A stretch of DNA of 64,000 nt, taken from NCBI RefSeq assembly GCF_940677205.1, contig NZ_OW712331.1, forward strand, positions 930,001-994,000, in the 5' to 3' direction. This DNA comes from [Clostridium] colinum. GTDB lineage: Bacteria; Bacillota; Clostridia; Lachnospirales; CAG-274. A model generated the notes under the pieces. That model was not told the DNA's origin, ran no database searches, and worked only from the letters and a program-made list of their open reading frames with translations. This document shows, in pieces, positions 1 through 8,986 of this stretch; positions within the stretch are counted from its first letter, which is position 1; every line of letters starts with the position of its first letter. The position numbers were made by a program, and so were the translations under genes.

Positions 1-1
1 T

Positions 2-220
2 ACAGCTGTTATAGCTATTTTTGTTCATAATAAAAATAAAACTATTGAAAAAGAAGGCCTTTTAAAGATAATATTATTTGGATTAATAGGTGCTATAATA
101 GGTTCTATTGTTGCAATAAACTTAAAAGGAGAAATACTTAAAAAAATTTTTGGTTGGTTTTTATTGTTTATGGGAATAAGTGAAGTATTAAAAGGAAAAG
201 AGGCAAAAAAATGGAATTAA
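2..220 (+). CDS. TauE/SafE-family membrane transporter, C-terminal fragment
   Basis: The window opens inside this gene; 72 C-terminal residues are visible. They contain a Gly/Ile-rich hydrophobic helix (LFGLIGAIIGSIVAIN), a short charged loop (LKGEILKKIFG) and a last hydrophobic helix (WFLLFMGISEVL), ending in a lysine-rich tail. This is the usual ending of TauE/SafE (DUF81) permeases, which move small anions such as sulfite or sulfonates across the cytoplasmic membrane. Substrate cannot be inferred. The stop overlaps the start of the next small gene, so the two are probably translationally coupled. The 5' part lies outside the window. Confidence 0.6.
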   Translation, partial: TAVIAIFVHNKNKTIEKEGLLKIILFGLIGAIIGSIVAINLKGEILKKIFGWFLLFMGISEVLKGKEAKKWN

Positions 221-381
221 TGGAATTTAAAAGATTTAAGGAAGATTTTATTAATGCAGATACAGATAAAAAAATAGAAATGTATATTTCAACAGAAGGA
301 TTAACACAACATCAATATAAAGAGCTATTAAAAGAATTTCCGTATAATGAGATAGACAAATTAGAAAGAGCATTAGCATAA
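211..381 (+). CDS. Small conserved-looking hypothetical protein (56 aa)
   Basis: A 56-residue charged, helical protein with the central motif LTQHQYKELLKEFP and no membrane segment or signal peptide. I do not recognise a family. The start is the ATG 7 nt after a GAGG ribosome site; a second in-frame ATG at 220 forms a TAATG junction with the upstream transporter stop and is an alternative start. Co-transcription with the TauE-like gene is likely because the reading frames overlap by 10 nt and a terminator hairpin follows. It may be a soluble partner of the transporter, but that is only inferred from position. Confidence 0.5.
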   Translation: MELMEFKRFKEDFINADTDKKIEMYISTEGLTQHQYKELLKEFPYNEIDKLERALA

Positions 382-402
382 ATAAAATTTTATATAAAAA
401 AT

Positions 403-441
403 AAAAAATGTACATATTTTTATTAATTATGTACATTTTTT
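403..441. terminator. Bidirectional terminator hairpin
   Basis: A 14-bp perfect inverted repeat (403-416 and 428-441, AAAAAATGTACATA) with an 11-nt loop. It has A-runs on one side and T-runs on the other, so it can end transcription from both sides. It lies between the converging small gene at 211-381 and the gene ending at 457. Confidence 0.75.
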
Positions 442-456
442 ATTTTTTATAAATTT

Positions 457-981
457 TTATATAAGAGATAGCGATAGTCTTAAATGAAAAATAATTTTAT
501 ATAGACTAGCTATAGCTTTTATTTGATTATTTAATATATTAGTAAGTTTTTTATATATTATATTAAAATTATTTTCAGTTGATATAAGTTCATTTTTTAA
601 GCTTATCATTTCTTTTTTATTATTTATTTTAGAAGTATATGTAGATATATTTTTTTCCTCTTCAGATATTATATCATTATATTCTTTAAAATAATTCATC
701 TGTTCTTCAGACAATTTTTCCTTGTTTTTTATTTTATTATTAAATTTAAGACTTATATCGTTAGATATTTGTTTTTTTTCAGTTAATAAATTTGATATAA
801 TATTAAAATTACTATCTATTTCAGTTATAATATTATTTATATCTTCAGATTCAATTTTTTGGTTTTCTTTTTTATAAATTTTTTTATTATTTGTATATAA
901 TCTATATGATTTTAGATCAAATTTATCTATAGGGGTAGATATTAAAGAAAATAACATTATACTATTTAAAATTATGTCCAT
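457..981 (-). CDS. Hypothetical coiled-coil protein (174 aa)
   Basis: I do not recognise a family. The first 20 or so residues are hydrophobic (MDIILNSIMLFSLISTP) and could be a weak signal or membrane anchor. Residues 35-150 are Lys/Glu/Asn-rich and strongly helical, with leucine/isoleucine spacing that suggests a coiled coil. The end (FHLRLSLSLI) is hydrophobic again. A good AAGGAG ribosome site stands 8 nt before the ATG, which supports real translation. It is downstream of cdaA-cdaR on the same strand, but a hairpin at 1102-1138 separates them, so it is probably transcribed alone. Confidence 0.5.
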   Translation of the reverse strand: MDIILNSIMLFSLISTPIDKFDLKSYRLYTNNKKIYKKENQKIESEDINNIITEIDSNFNIISNLLTEKKQISNDISLKFNNKIKNKEKLSEEQMNYFKEYNDIISEEEKNISTYTSKINNKKEMISLKNELISTENNFNIIYKKLTNILNNQIKAIASLYKIIFHLRLSLSLI

Positions 982-1101
982 ATTAACAACTCCTTAAGTT
1001 ATATATAAAATTATAATTATCGAAACACATATATTATATATGCTATAATATACCATAAATATGAACATAATATGAATATACAATTAATAATTAGTTAAAT
1101 T

Positions 1102-1138
1102 ATTAAAAGGTTATAGATTTTGTCTATAACCTTTTAAT
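1102..1138 (-). terminator. Terminator hairpin downstream of cdaR
   Basis: A perfect 15-bp inverted repeat (1102-1116 and 1124-1138) with a 7-nt loop. Read on the minus strand it ends in CCTTTTAATAATTT, a fair T-rich exit. It lies in the 311-nt gap (982-1292) after cdaR; I see no gene in that gap. Confidence 0.65.
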
Positions 1139-1292
1139 AAGATAAAATTAAACTATATGAAAAAATTTGATTTATATATACAAGGGTAAATTCTCTAAAA
1201 ATAAGGCTTTTATACAAGTTGAATCAAAGGGTATACTTTATTTTTATGAAAAGCATAAAAATATTTTATCTGGAATTTAATTTATTAATATC

Positions 1293-2684
1293 TTATTCCG
1301 TAATAGTAGTACTTTCAATCACTTCTTTTTCTTTTAAAGTAGTATTTTCAATGGTTTCATTATCATCTTTATTAGAAATTGGTTCACTTATATCTTCTTT
1401 AGCTTTATTAGATATTTTTATATCCATATAAGGTTGAGATACAATTTCAACACCTTCAGGTAATTCAGTATTAATTTTTATATTATAGCTACCTTCTTTA
1501 AGGTCTGTAACATCTATGCTAAATTTTATTTTAGATACGTCAATATTATTTATAAAATTATCTTCACCAACAATATTTATAGAAAATTCTTCAGGCATGT
1601 CTATAAAGAAACTATCATTATATCCTAATATACTAATATTGCTTGTAGGTATAGTTAACTGCTTTGTTGTAGCTTTTTTTATATTTATATAAATTTTTAT
1701 TTGACTATTGTTATGATTTTTTAATTTTAAATTATATTGATTTAATATTGGTAATATATCATATGTGTACTCAGTAGATTCAGTTAATCCACTTATATCT
1801 ATATCTGGCAAGTTTAATTTTGTTAATTTTTTTAAATTATTTGTATCACCTACAACCTCTACTACTTTAGGTTTGTATGAAATACTGTCTATAATAAATC
1901 CATCAGGTAGTTGACCAATTAAATTTGGTTCAATTATATTAATTACTCCTTGTAATATGATAGGGACTTTAATAGATACTTCTTCTATATTAAATTTTAT
2001 ATCAGTTATTTTATTGCCGTTTTTATCATATGCAACAGGAATTACATTTTTAGTTATAGTTGAGGTTTGGTCTGTTATATCAATTTCAGCATATATAACT
2101 TGTATTTTATCAATTATAGATTTAGGTCCAGTAACTTGTATATATTCAGATGAAATTTCAGGCTCATAGGCTATATATCCAGATCTAGTTTCTCCAACTG
2201 TTTTAGGGTGTATTTTTTTAGGGATAGTTACAATTTTATCTAAATATACATTACAAGTATTAGGGTAAAAACTTACTATTTCAAAGTTATTGTTAGGATA
2301 GGGGATATTGGGCATAGTTGGTTTTAGGTTAGCTACAACTTCTAAAGGTTCATCTCCAATGTTATATCCTAAAACTTGGTCTAAGTCTAAAGCTAGTTTT
2401 ATATTATCTCTATTAACTTTTTTACTAAGTTCATCTAAAGTAGTTCTTGTACCTTTTATTTTTATTTCAGCTTTTTGACTTTTAATTTCATCTATATTTA
2501 AAATAGAAATATCATTTTCAGCAAGTTTTTCTTCATTTAAAAGGCTTATATTTAAGGTAAAAGATTTTATTTCTGTAGGATTATTTATATTCATAACAAC
2601 AAACCATAAACCAATTGCAAGTAAAACGGATAGGGCTTTCCAATAAAGATTATTTGTAAAAAAATATTTTATTTTTTTATACAT
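1293..2684 (-). CDS. cdaR: YbbR-domain protein CdaR, partner of diadenylate cyclase
   Basis: 463 residues: a short cytoplasmic N-terminus, one membrane anchor (about residues 13-31, ALSVLLAIGLWFVVMN), then repeated YbbR beta-domains outside the membrane to about residue 425, and an acidic Glu/Thr-rich tail. YbbR proteins (CdaR) bind CdaA and modulate cyclic-di-AMP synthesis. The ATG directly follows the cdaA stop (TAAATG), so the two are one operon with coupled translation. In many Firmicutes glmM follows as a third gene; it is absent here, where a coiled-coil gene follows instead. Confidence 0.9.
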   Translation of the reverse strand: MYKKIKYFFTNNLYWKALSVLLAIGLWFVVMNINNPTEIKSFTLNISLLNEEKLAENDISILNIDEIKSQKAEIKIKGTRTTLDELSKKVNRDNIKLALDLDQVLGYNIGDEPLEVVANLKPTMPNIPYPNNNFEIVSFYPNTCNVYLDKIVTIPKKIHPKTVGETRSGYIAYEPEISSEYIQVTGPKSIIDKIQVIYAEIDITDQTSTITKNVIPVAYDKNGNKITDIKFNIEEVSIKVPIILQGVINIIEPNLIGQLPDGFIIDSISYKPKVVEVVGDTNNLKKLTKLNLPDIDISGLTESTEYTYDILPILNQYNLKLKNHNNSQIKIYINIKKATTKQLTIPTSNISILGYNDSFFIDMPEEFSINIVGEDNFINNIDVSKIKFSIDVTDLKEGSYNIKINTELPEGVEIVSQPYMDIKISNKAKEDISEPISNKDDNETIENTTLKEKEVIESTTITE

Positions 2685-3551
2685 TTATGCTCTTCCTTTC
2701 CAAATGTTTATCTTTTTGTTATTTTGTTTTTCTTGTTGGCTAAACATTTCTTCAATTTGTTGTCTTGTAAGATTTCTGTGTAGTTTTCCATTATGAGCTA
2801 TAGATACTGCTCCTGTTTCTTCAGAAACAACAAAAATATAAGCATCACTAACTTCACTAGCACCAACACTTGCTCTATGCCTAGTGCCTAAATCTAATCC
2901 TATTTCAGATTGAGTTAAAGGTAAGATACAAGTAGCTCTTTTTATTCGGTTATTTCTTATTAAAACAGCTCCATCATGAAGAGGTGTTTTATCTTCAAAT
3001 ATATTTATAAGTAACTGATTTGTAACTATTGCATCTATAGGTATACCACTTTCTTCAAAATCACCTAAGGCAACTTTTTGCTCCACAACAATAATAGCAC
3101 CAGTTTTAGACTTTCCCATAACAAAACAAGCAGTTAATATTTCATCTAAAATATTTTGAGGTATAATTTTATCGTTTATATTATTGTTAAATATATTTTT
3201 AGTTATGCTACCTTTACCTATTTGCTCAAGACCTTTTCTAAATTCTGGTTGAAATAATATTAAAATAGCCATTACACCTACAGAAAATGTTTCTTGTATA
3301 ATCCAATATGTAGTATAAAAGTTAAGCCTAAAAGATAAAATACTTAATACAAGTATAACTATCATTCCTTTAAATAAAGACCAAGCTCTAGTTTCTCTAA
3401 TCCAGTTCATTATTATATATATAAAAATAGCTACTATTAATATATCAATAATATCAGATATACGTATGCTAGGTATGCTAAGTTTTGACAAATTTAAATT
3501 ATCAAAAAACATACCTACACTTAATATTTTACCATTTAATGATAAATTCAT
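2685..3551 (-). CDS. cdaA: Diadenylate cyclase CdaA
   Basis: 288 residues. Three hydrophobic helices lie in about residues 35-100, followed by the DisA_N (DAC) domain, which condenses two ATP into cyclic-di-AMP, a signal for cell-wall and potassium homeostasis. Catalytic motifs are clear: DGA at about 193-195 and RHR at about 224-226 (GTRHRAS). An upstream in-frame ATG at 3617 would add 22 residues, but it has no ribosome site and the promoter (3586-3614) lies inside that extension. The ATG at 3551 is preceded by AGGTG at good spacing and is chosen. It is the first gene of the cdaA-cdaR operon. Confidence 0.93.
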   Translation of the reverse strand: MNLSLNGKILSVGMFFDNLNLSKLSIPSIRISDIIDILIVAIFIYIIMNWIRETRAWSLFKGMIVILVLSILSFRLNFYTTYWIIQETFSVGVMAILILFQPEFRKGLEQIGKGSITKNIFNNNINDKIIPQNILDEILTACFVMGKSKTGAIIVVEQKVALGDFEESGIPIDAIVTNQLLINIFEDKTPLHDGAVLIRNNRIKRATCILPLTQSEIGLDLGTRHRASVGASEVSDAYIFVVSEETGAVSIAHNGKLHRNLTRQQIEEMFSQQEKQNNKKINIWKGRA

Positions 3552-3585
3552 CTTTACACCTACTCTACAAAAATAATCTAAAACT

Positions 3586-3614
3586 ATTATAGCATAGTTT
3601 TGAAAAACAACCAA
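3586..3614 (-). promoter_or_regulatory. Sigma-A type promoter for cdaA-cdaR
   Basis: On the minus strand: -35 TTGGTT (3609-3614), 17-nt spacer, -10 TATAAT (3586-3591). It ends 35 nt before the chosen cdaA ATG. Confidence 0.6.
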
Positions 3615-3711
3615 CATAAAATTGTTAAAAATTTATAAATTTTATATAGAGTAAAAACTGGTATTATTACTTATAAATTAAAAAATTTAAATGATTATTT
3701 ATACATTTTTA

Positions 3712-5196
3712 TTATTTTAATTTAAATTTCCAATTTATTTTTATATTATTTTCATTATATATATAAATATTGTTTATAAAAACATCTACTATTTTTTTAT
3801 CCAATTGTTCGAGAAATAAAGATTTGTTTAATACTTTATCATTTTTAGCAGTTGATATGTTTGAACTAATTTTAAGATTATTTATTTTGTCTTCAATGTC
3901 TAGTTTAATATTTATGTAATTATTTTTTTCAATTTCTCCTTCTAAATATTTTTCATAATAGGACATTTTTAATTTATTATACTTTTCTAGTTGCTTATAA
4001 TAAAAATCTAAATTTTGGTCTAAATTTATATTTTTATTATAGAGATTATTTTTTTTAAAATATGCTAAAATTAGTGTATTTATACTTTCTAATATTATTT
4101 CTTTTATATTTGTTTCACATATTTCTCCTTTATAACAAATTGAATTTTGATTTTCATTTTTGCTATAACAATAGTATTTTCTATCTACAACATTTCCATT
4201 TTTTAATACTTTATAATATCGTAAACTATATCCACAATGACCACATTTTAATTTATATGCAAAAATATTTTTAACGATATTATTTGTAGATTTTCTTTTA
4301 TATGAATTAACTTTTTCAAAAACTTCTTTTGATATTATTGGAGGGTGAGTATTTTCTATTCGTATTATTTCATTTTTGTTAGACTTTGTTGTTTTATTAT
4401 TTCCACATTTTATTCGTTTTCTTTTAAAACTTATACTATTACCAATATATACTTCATTTGTTTTAATATTTTTTAAATCCTGCACTTTCCACATTTTATT
4501 TTCTGTTTGGTTTATATTATTTATTTCATTATTTTTTATTTTAAAATACTTTCTTGTAGGAATATTATTATTATTTAAAAATTTACAAATCTCATTATAT
4601 TTATAACCTTTTGATAATAATTCAAATATTATTTTTACAATAGGAGCAGTTTCATTATCTATTTCAAGGGTTTTAGTTTCATTATTTTTTTTATATCCAA
4701 AAGGAGCATAAGTCCATATATAATTGCCTTGTTTTACTTTTGAAATCATTCCAGATTTAACTTTTTTAGATAAGTCTTTAACATAATAAGAATGTATAAT
4801 ATTTTTAAAACAAATGTCTAAATCATTAGTTGTATTTTTATTATTTTTGCTGTCATAATTATCATTAATGGAAATAAATCTTATATTGAAAAAAGGAAAT
4901 ATTTTATCTAAATATTCGTTTACTTTTATATAATCTCGTCCCAAGCGAGATAAATCTTTTACTATTATACAGTTTATTTTATTTTTTTTAATATCTTCAA
5001 TTAATTTTTTAAACTCAGGTCTTTCAAAATTACTACCAACATATCCATCATCAGTATAAAAAAAATATTCACAATTTTTTAATTCATTATTGTTTTTTAT
5101 AAAATTTTCTATTAAATTTTTTTGATTTATTATACTTTCACTTTCATTTTTATTTTTATCCTCTTTTGATAATCTTGTATAAACACCTATTTTCAT
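3712..5196 (-). CDS. Large serine recombinase (third gene of the trio)
   Basis: 494 residues with the domain order of large serine integrases. The N-terminal resolvase domain carries the catalytic serine in YTRLSKED (Ser10) and the arginine-bearing KDLSRLGRDY helix. A recombinase domain (about 160-290) contains PFGYKK. A zinc-ribbon (about 310-360) has CGHC plus two later cysteines, and a coiled-coil-rich tail follows. Such enzymes cut and rejoin DNA at attachment sites through a phosphoserine link. The ATG overlaps the stop of the upstream recombinase (ATGA). The protein looks intact. Its specificity, and whether it acts alone or with its two neighbours, is unknown. Confidence 0.85.
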   Translation of the reverse strand: MKIGVYTRLSKEDKNKNESESIINQKNLIENFIKNNNELKNCEYFFYTDDGYVGSNFERPEFKKLIEDIKKNKINCIIVKDLSRLGRDYIKVNEYLDKIFPFFNIRFISINDNYDSKNNKNTTNDLDICFKNIIHSYYVKDLSKKVKSGMISKVKQGNYIWTYAPFGYKKNNETKTLEIDNETAPIVKIIFELLSKGYKYNEICKFLNNNNIPTRKYFKIKNNEINNINQTENKMWKVQDLKNIKTNEVYIGNSISFKRKRIKCGNNKTTKSNKNEIIRIENTHPPIISKEVFEKVNSYKRKSTNNIVKNIFAYKLKCGHCGYSLRYYKVLKNGNVVDRKYYCYSKNENQNSICYKGEICETNIKEIILESINTLILAYFKKNNLYNKNINLDQNLDFYYKQLEKYNKLKMSYYEKYLEGEIEKNNYINIKLDIEDKINNLKISSNISTAKNDKVLNKSLFLEQLDKKIVDVFINNIYIYNENNIKINWKFKLK

Positions 5197-6725
5197 AAAT
5201 CACCTTTAAAATTAAAAAATATTTCAAAACGATTATTATTATAAACTAAAATTTTTTTAATAAAATTATTTATTAAATATTCTGTTAAGATTGACTTGTC
5301 TTGTAAATTAAAATTATCTATATATGAGTTATTTAACTTTTCATATTCATTTTTTATTAAGTTATATTTTATTAATAAATGTTTTTCTTTTTCTTGGTAT
5401 TTTTTTTTAATATGTATATAATCATTTTTAGATAAAATACCTTCTAAAAATTGTGTATAAATTTTTTCATAATATTTACTAAAATTTTTTAATTGTAGCT
5501 TAAAATAATTTAAGGTTTTATTATAAGTTTTTAACTTTTCACATTGATTATTAAATTTAATATTTAAATAATTTATTTCAGTTTTAAAATATGTAAAGAT
5601 AATCTCATCAATATCATTTTTATATATTTTTTTAAAATTACAAATATTATTATCTATTTTGTTTTTGGTACATTTATAATAAGATTTACTTTTATTTATC
5701 AAATATAGATTAGCTCCACATTCTCCACATTTTAATACGTTGCGATAGGTATTAATTGATTTTTTATAAATATTATTTATAGAATTTTTATATTTTTTAC
5801 GGTTATTAGTATTAATATTTTGAACTTTAGAAAAAGTTTCTTTACCTATAATAGGGGCATGGGTATTATATATTATTATTAAATTGTCTTTTGAAACATA
5901 TTTTATATTTTTATTATTAAACAATTCTTTTCTTTTTGTGCCTTGAATAGTGTGGCCTATATATACTTGATTTTTAAGTATTTTTTTTATAGTACTTTCA
6001 GTCCATATACAACTTTTATATTTTTCATCAAATAGAATACCATTTTCAAACTTATATTTATTAGGGCAAGAAATTTTTTGTTCGTTTAATTTTCTAGCAA
6101 TAGATAAATAACTATTTCCTTTAATTCTTAAATCAAATATAATTTTTATAGTATTACAAACATTTTTATCTATTTCAAGCTGATATTTGTTTTTTTTGCT
6201 TTTTTTATATCCAAAAGGAGCGATACTTCCTATAAAATCACCATTTAGTTGTTTAGCTTTAAGGCTAGAACATATTTTTTTAGATATATCTTTTGAATAC
6301 ATATCATTAACTATATTTTTAATATGCAGATTCAAAATATCAAAACAATCATTATTAATACTATCATAATTGTCATTTATAGATATAAATCTTATATTTT
6401 TTTTAGGAAATACTTCTTCTAAATATTTACCAGTTTCTATATAATTTCTTCCAAAGCGGGATAAATCTTTTACTATTATACAATTTATTTTATTTTTATT
6501 AATATCACAAATTAAATCTTCAAATCTTTTTCTTTCAAAGTTTGTTCCGGTTAAGCCATTGTCTATATATGTATCAATTAATTTAAAATTTTCTTTATTT
6601 TTTATATAATTTTGAAGTAATATTTCTTGATTTTCTATCGAATTATTAAATTCATCTTCAACAGATATTCTAATATAAAATGCTACTTTATAAATATTTC
6701 TATTTATTTTATTTTTTCTACTCAT
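5193..6725 (-). CDS. Large serine recombinase (second gene of the trio)
   Basis: 510 residues. Catalytic serine in FYIRISVED (about Ser21), KDLSRFGRNY arginine helix, recombinase domain with PFGYKK near 165, and a zinc-ribbon starting LKCGECG near residue 340 with further cysteines (YKC, NIC). A long coiled-coil region follows (about 380-480). It is clearly related to its neighbours but well diverged, so the trio is not a recent duplication. The N-terminus is about 10 residues longer than the other two. Its start overlaps the first recombinase by 8 nt, implying coupled translation. Integrity of the catalytic residues suggests it is active. Confidence 0.85.
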   Translation of the reverse strand: MSRKNKINRNIYKVAFYIRISVEDEFNNSIENQEILLQNYIKNKENFKLIDTYIDNGLTGTNFERKRFEDLICDINKNKINCIIVKDLSRFGRNYIETGKYLEEVFPKKNIRFISINDNYDSINNDCFDILNLHIKNIVNDMYSKDISKKICSSLKAKQLNGDFIGSIAPFGYKKSKKNKYQLEIDKNVCNTIKIIFDLRIKGNSYLSIARKLNEQKISCPNKYKFENGILFDEKYKSCIWTESTIKKILKNQVYIGHTIQGTKRKELFNNKNIKYVSKDNLIIIYNTHAPIIGKETFSKVQNINTNNRKKYKNSINNIYKKSINTYRNVLKCGECGANLYLINKSKSYYKCTKNKIDNNICNFKKIYKNDIDEIIFTYFKTEINYLNIKFNNQCEKLKTYNKTLNYFKLQLKNFSKYYEKIYTQFLEGILSKNDYIHIKKKYQEKEKHLLIKYNLIKNEYEKLNNSYIDNFNLQDKSILTEYLINNFIKKILVYNNNRFEIFFNFKGDL

Positions 6726-8361
6726 TAATAGTGCTCCTTAAAATAAACTTTACTTCGTCTTTATAGTCTATAAAATTTTCATTTAATTTTTCTATAAATT
6801 TTTCTTGAAATTTAAAATATATATTTATAGTTTTATTATTAAGAATTTCTATTTTATGTATAATATTAACTATAAAAGCTCTGTCTAAAGTAGTTATATT
6901 TTTATGCTTTTTAAAATTTTCTATAAAGTCATTATTATTGAAATTATTATTACAAATATTATTAATTTCTTCATTTAATTTTTTTATTGTGTTTATTGTT
7001 TCTTTTATGTACAAATCATATTTTTTACTGTAATCTAAAAATTCACTTTTAGTAAGTAAATTTTCTTGATAATCTTGGTATATTCTAAATTTATATTTTT
7101 TATATATCTCTAATTCATTTTCTTTTATTTGTTTTGTTTCATTAAGAGATTTTATTTTACTATTTTTAAGAGGAGTTTTATAGATGTTTTCTAGTATATT
7201 TTCAATATTTACAGTATCTTTTATATAGTTTTTAATATAAATTAAAATAAATTGTTCTAATATATTGTATTTTATAATATGACTTGTACATTTATTTCCA
7301 TTTTTATATCCAGAGCAAATAAGATTATAATTAGGGTTTATTTTTGTTCCACAGTTTTTTCTTATCATACTTCTTCCACAGTCTTTACAAAATACTAGAC
7401 CAGAAAAACTATAAATTAAGTCTTTTTTTGGGCTAACTCTAGTGTTTTTATTTAGCAACCTTTGAACTAGATTAAAATCCTCTTTACTAATAATAGGGGT
7501 ATGATTATTTTCTATAACATACCAATCTTTTTTATCTTTAGTTAATTTTAAATTTATTTTATGATTTATTGTAGTAGTTTTTCCTTGTTCTAAATCTCCA
7601 GTGTAAATATTATTTTTTAAAATACGAATAATACTTATAGTGCTCCATTTTGATTTATCATTTTTTTTAAAAGATGTAGAAAAATTAATGCCTATATACT
7701 TCTTATAATCCATAGGAGATAAAATACCATTTTCATTTAATTTATCAGCTATTTTTTGAGCACTATATCCTTTTATTTTAAGTCTAAATATTTCCTTTAC
7801 AACCTCTGAAGCAAATTCATCTACAATTAACTTACCTTTATGTTCTAAATCTTTTAAATATCCATAGGTAGTAAAAGCTCCAATAAATTCTCCATTTTTC
7901 ATTTTCATAATTTTTTGACTTTTAATTTTCATAGCTATATCTTTAATATAAGCATCATTTATTAAATTTTTAAATGGAATTATTAAGCTATTTTCTTGAT
8001 TTTCTTCTAAGCTATCATAATTATCATTTATAGATATAAATCTTACATTTAACATAGGAAATATTTTTTCTATATATTTTACACAGTCTATAAAATTACG
8101 TCCAAGCCTTGAAAAATCTTTTACAATAATACAATTTATTACACCGTTTTTAACTTCGTCTAACATAGATTGAAAAGCAGGACGGTTAAAATTTGAACCA
8201 GAATAACCATCATCAATTTTAATAGAGACTAATTCTAAATCATCTTTTTCATTGATAAAAGCTTTTATCATATTTTTTTGATTTATTATACTTTCACTTT
8301 CAAAATTTTTATTATCTTCTTTTGAAATTCTTAAATACATAGCAACTTTATATTTATTCAT
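6718..8361 (-). CDS. Large serine recombinase (first gene of the trio)
   Basis: 547 residues, the longest of the three. Catalytic serine in MYLRISKED (Ser13), KDFSRLGRNF helix, recombinase domain (about 165-310), zinc-ribbon near 325-365 (CKDCG and later CSG and KCTSH) and a coiled-coil C-terminal part. The start is the ATG after an AGGAG site. A possible promoter upstream has -10 TATAAT at 8413-8418 and a weak -35. It heads the trio operon. Large serine recombinases usually act alone with a directionality factor; no such small gene is visible next to it. Confidence 0.85.
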   Translation of the reverse strand: MNKYKVAMYLRISKEDNKNFESESIINQKNMIKAFINEKDDLELVSIKIDDGYSGSNFNRPAFQSMLDEVKNGVINCIIVKDFSRLGRNFIDCVKYIEKIFPMLNVRFISINDNYDSLEENQENSLIIPFKNLINDAYIKDIAMKIKSQKIMKMKNGEFIGAFTTYGYLKDLEHKGKLIVDEFASEVVKEIFRLKIKGYSAQKIADKLNENGILSPMDYKKYIGINFSTSFKKNDKSKWSTISIIRILKNNIYTGDLEQGKTTTINHKINLKLTKDKKDWYVIENNHTPIISKEDFNLVQRLLNKNTRVSPKKDLIYSFSGLVFCKDCGRSMIRKNCGTKINPNYNLICSGYKNGNKCTSHIIKYNILEQFILIYIKNYIKDTVNIENILENIYKTPLKNSKIKSLNETKQIKENELEIYKKYKFRIYQDYQENLLTKSEFLDYSKKYDLYIKETINTIKKLNEEINNICNNNFNNNDFIENFKKHKNITTLDRAFIVNIIHKIEILNNKTINIYFKFQEKFIEKLNENFIDYKDEVKFILRSTINE

Positions 8362-8412
8362 TTATAAAAGACTCCTAAAATATTTAAATTTTTAAACTTA
8401 TTTAATATATTT

Positions 8413-8441
8413 ATTATACTTGTCTTAAAAAAATTCCTAAT
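8413..8441 (-). promoter_or_regulatory. Probable promoter of the recombinase trio
   Basis: On the minus strand: a good -10 TATAAT (8413-8418), 17-nt spacer, weak -35 ATTAGG (8436-8441). It sits about 50 nt upstream of the first recombinase start. Confidence 0.4.
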
Positions 8442-8463
8442 ATTATTTTTATTAAATATAAAA

Positions 8464-8489
8464 AGATAGAGTTAAACTTAACTCTATCT
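8464..8489 (-). terminator. Intrinsic terminator of rnhA operon
   Basis: A perfect 12-bp inverted repeat (AGATAGAGTTAA, 8464-8475 and 8478-8489), followed on the minus strand by TTTTTATATTT. It lies 22 nt after the rnhA stop and insulates the recombinase trio from it. Confidence 0.8.
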
Positions 8490-8511
8490 ATAGGTTATAA
8501 ATATTATAATT

Positions 8512-8976
8512 TTAAGGACGATAATTTACATCTTCTGATAAATTTTCACTTTTCATAGCTTGCCTAGCAAGAAAATCACAACGATTATTACCTTCATTAT
8601 CTGCGTGGCCTTTAACCCATACAAAATTTACTTTGTGTATTTCTAATAGGAGAAGGAGTTCTTCCCAAAGGTCTACATTTGGTGTATCTTTTTTACTTGA
8701 ATTTTTCCAGTTATTATTTTTCCAGTTATAAACCCAACCTTTATTTATAGAATTTACTACATATGATGAATCTGTATATAAAGTTATATTGCAAGGTTCT
8801 TTTAATAATTTTAAAGCTTTAATTACAGCCATTGTTTCCATTCTATTATTTGTAGTTAGTTTATAGCCTTTAGAAAATTCTTTACGTTGTTCTTTATATA
8901 ACAAAATAATTCCATAGCCACCAGGTCCAGGGTTACCAGAGCAAGCACCGTCTGTATATATTTCTACATTTTTCAT
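8512..8976 (-). CDS. rnhA: Ribonuclease HI
   Basis: 154 residues, normal length for bacterial RNase HI, which degrades the RNA strand of RNA:DNA hybrids (R-loops, primers). The full catalytic set is visible: Asp9 in YTDGACSGNPG, Glu47 in NNRMET, Asp69 in YTDSSY, His124 in VKGHADNEGN and Asp134 in RCDFLAR. It is cytoplasmic. It follows the RluA-type gene by 10 nt on the same strand and ends at a strong terminator, so the two form a short operon. No anomalies are seen. Confidence 0.96.
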   Translation of the reverse strand: MKNVEIYTDGACSGNPGPGGYGIILLYKEQRKEFSKGYKLTTNNRMETMAVIKALKLLKEPCNITLYTDSSYVVNSINKGWVYNWKNNNWKNSSKKDTPNVDLWEELLLLLEIHKVNFVWVKGHADNEGNNRCDFLARQAMKSENLSEDVNYRP

Positions 8977-8986
8977 AAAATTCTCC

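Larger units (their letters stand above)
3712..8361 (-). mobile_element. Trio of overlapping large serine recombinase genes
   Basis: Three complete large serine recombinases occupy this block in one operon, each overlapping the next by 4-8 nt. Nothing else is encoded between the cdaA promoter on one side and the rnhA terminator on the other, so no cargo gene is visible. All three keep the catalytic serine motif and a zinc-ribbon. I looked for matching direct repeats at both edges (3615-3711 and 8362-8463) but saw only low-complexity A/T similarity, so attachment sites are not defined. Confidence 0.65.

Noticed and set aside
1219-1431. 70-aa plus-strand ORF, hydrophobic
   Set aside because: It lies antisense over the end of cdaR and has no ribosome site; it reads the A/T-rich complement of a real gene.
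3615-8463. Direct repeats flanking the recombinase trio as att sites
   Set aside because: Only low-complexity A/T matches are shared between the two flanks; nothing long enough to call.
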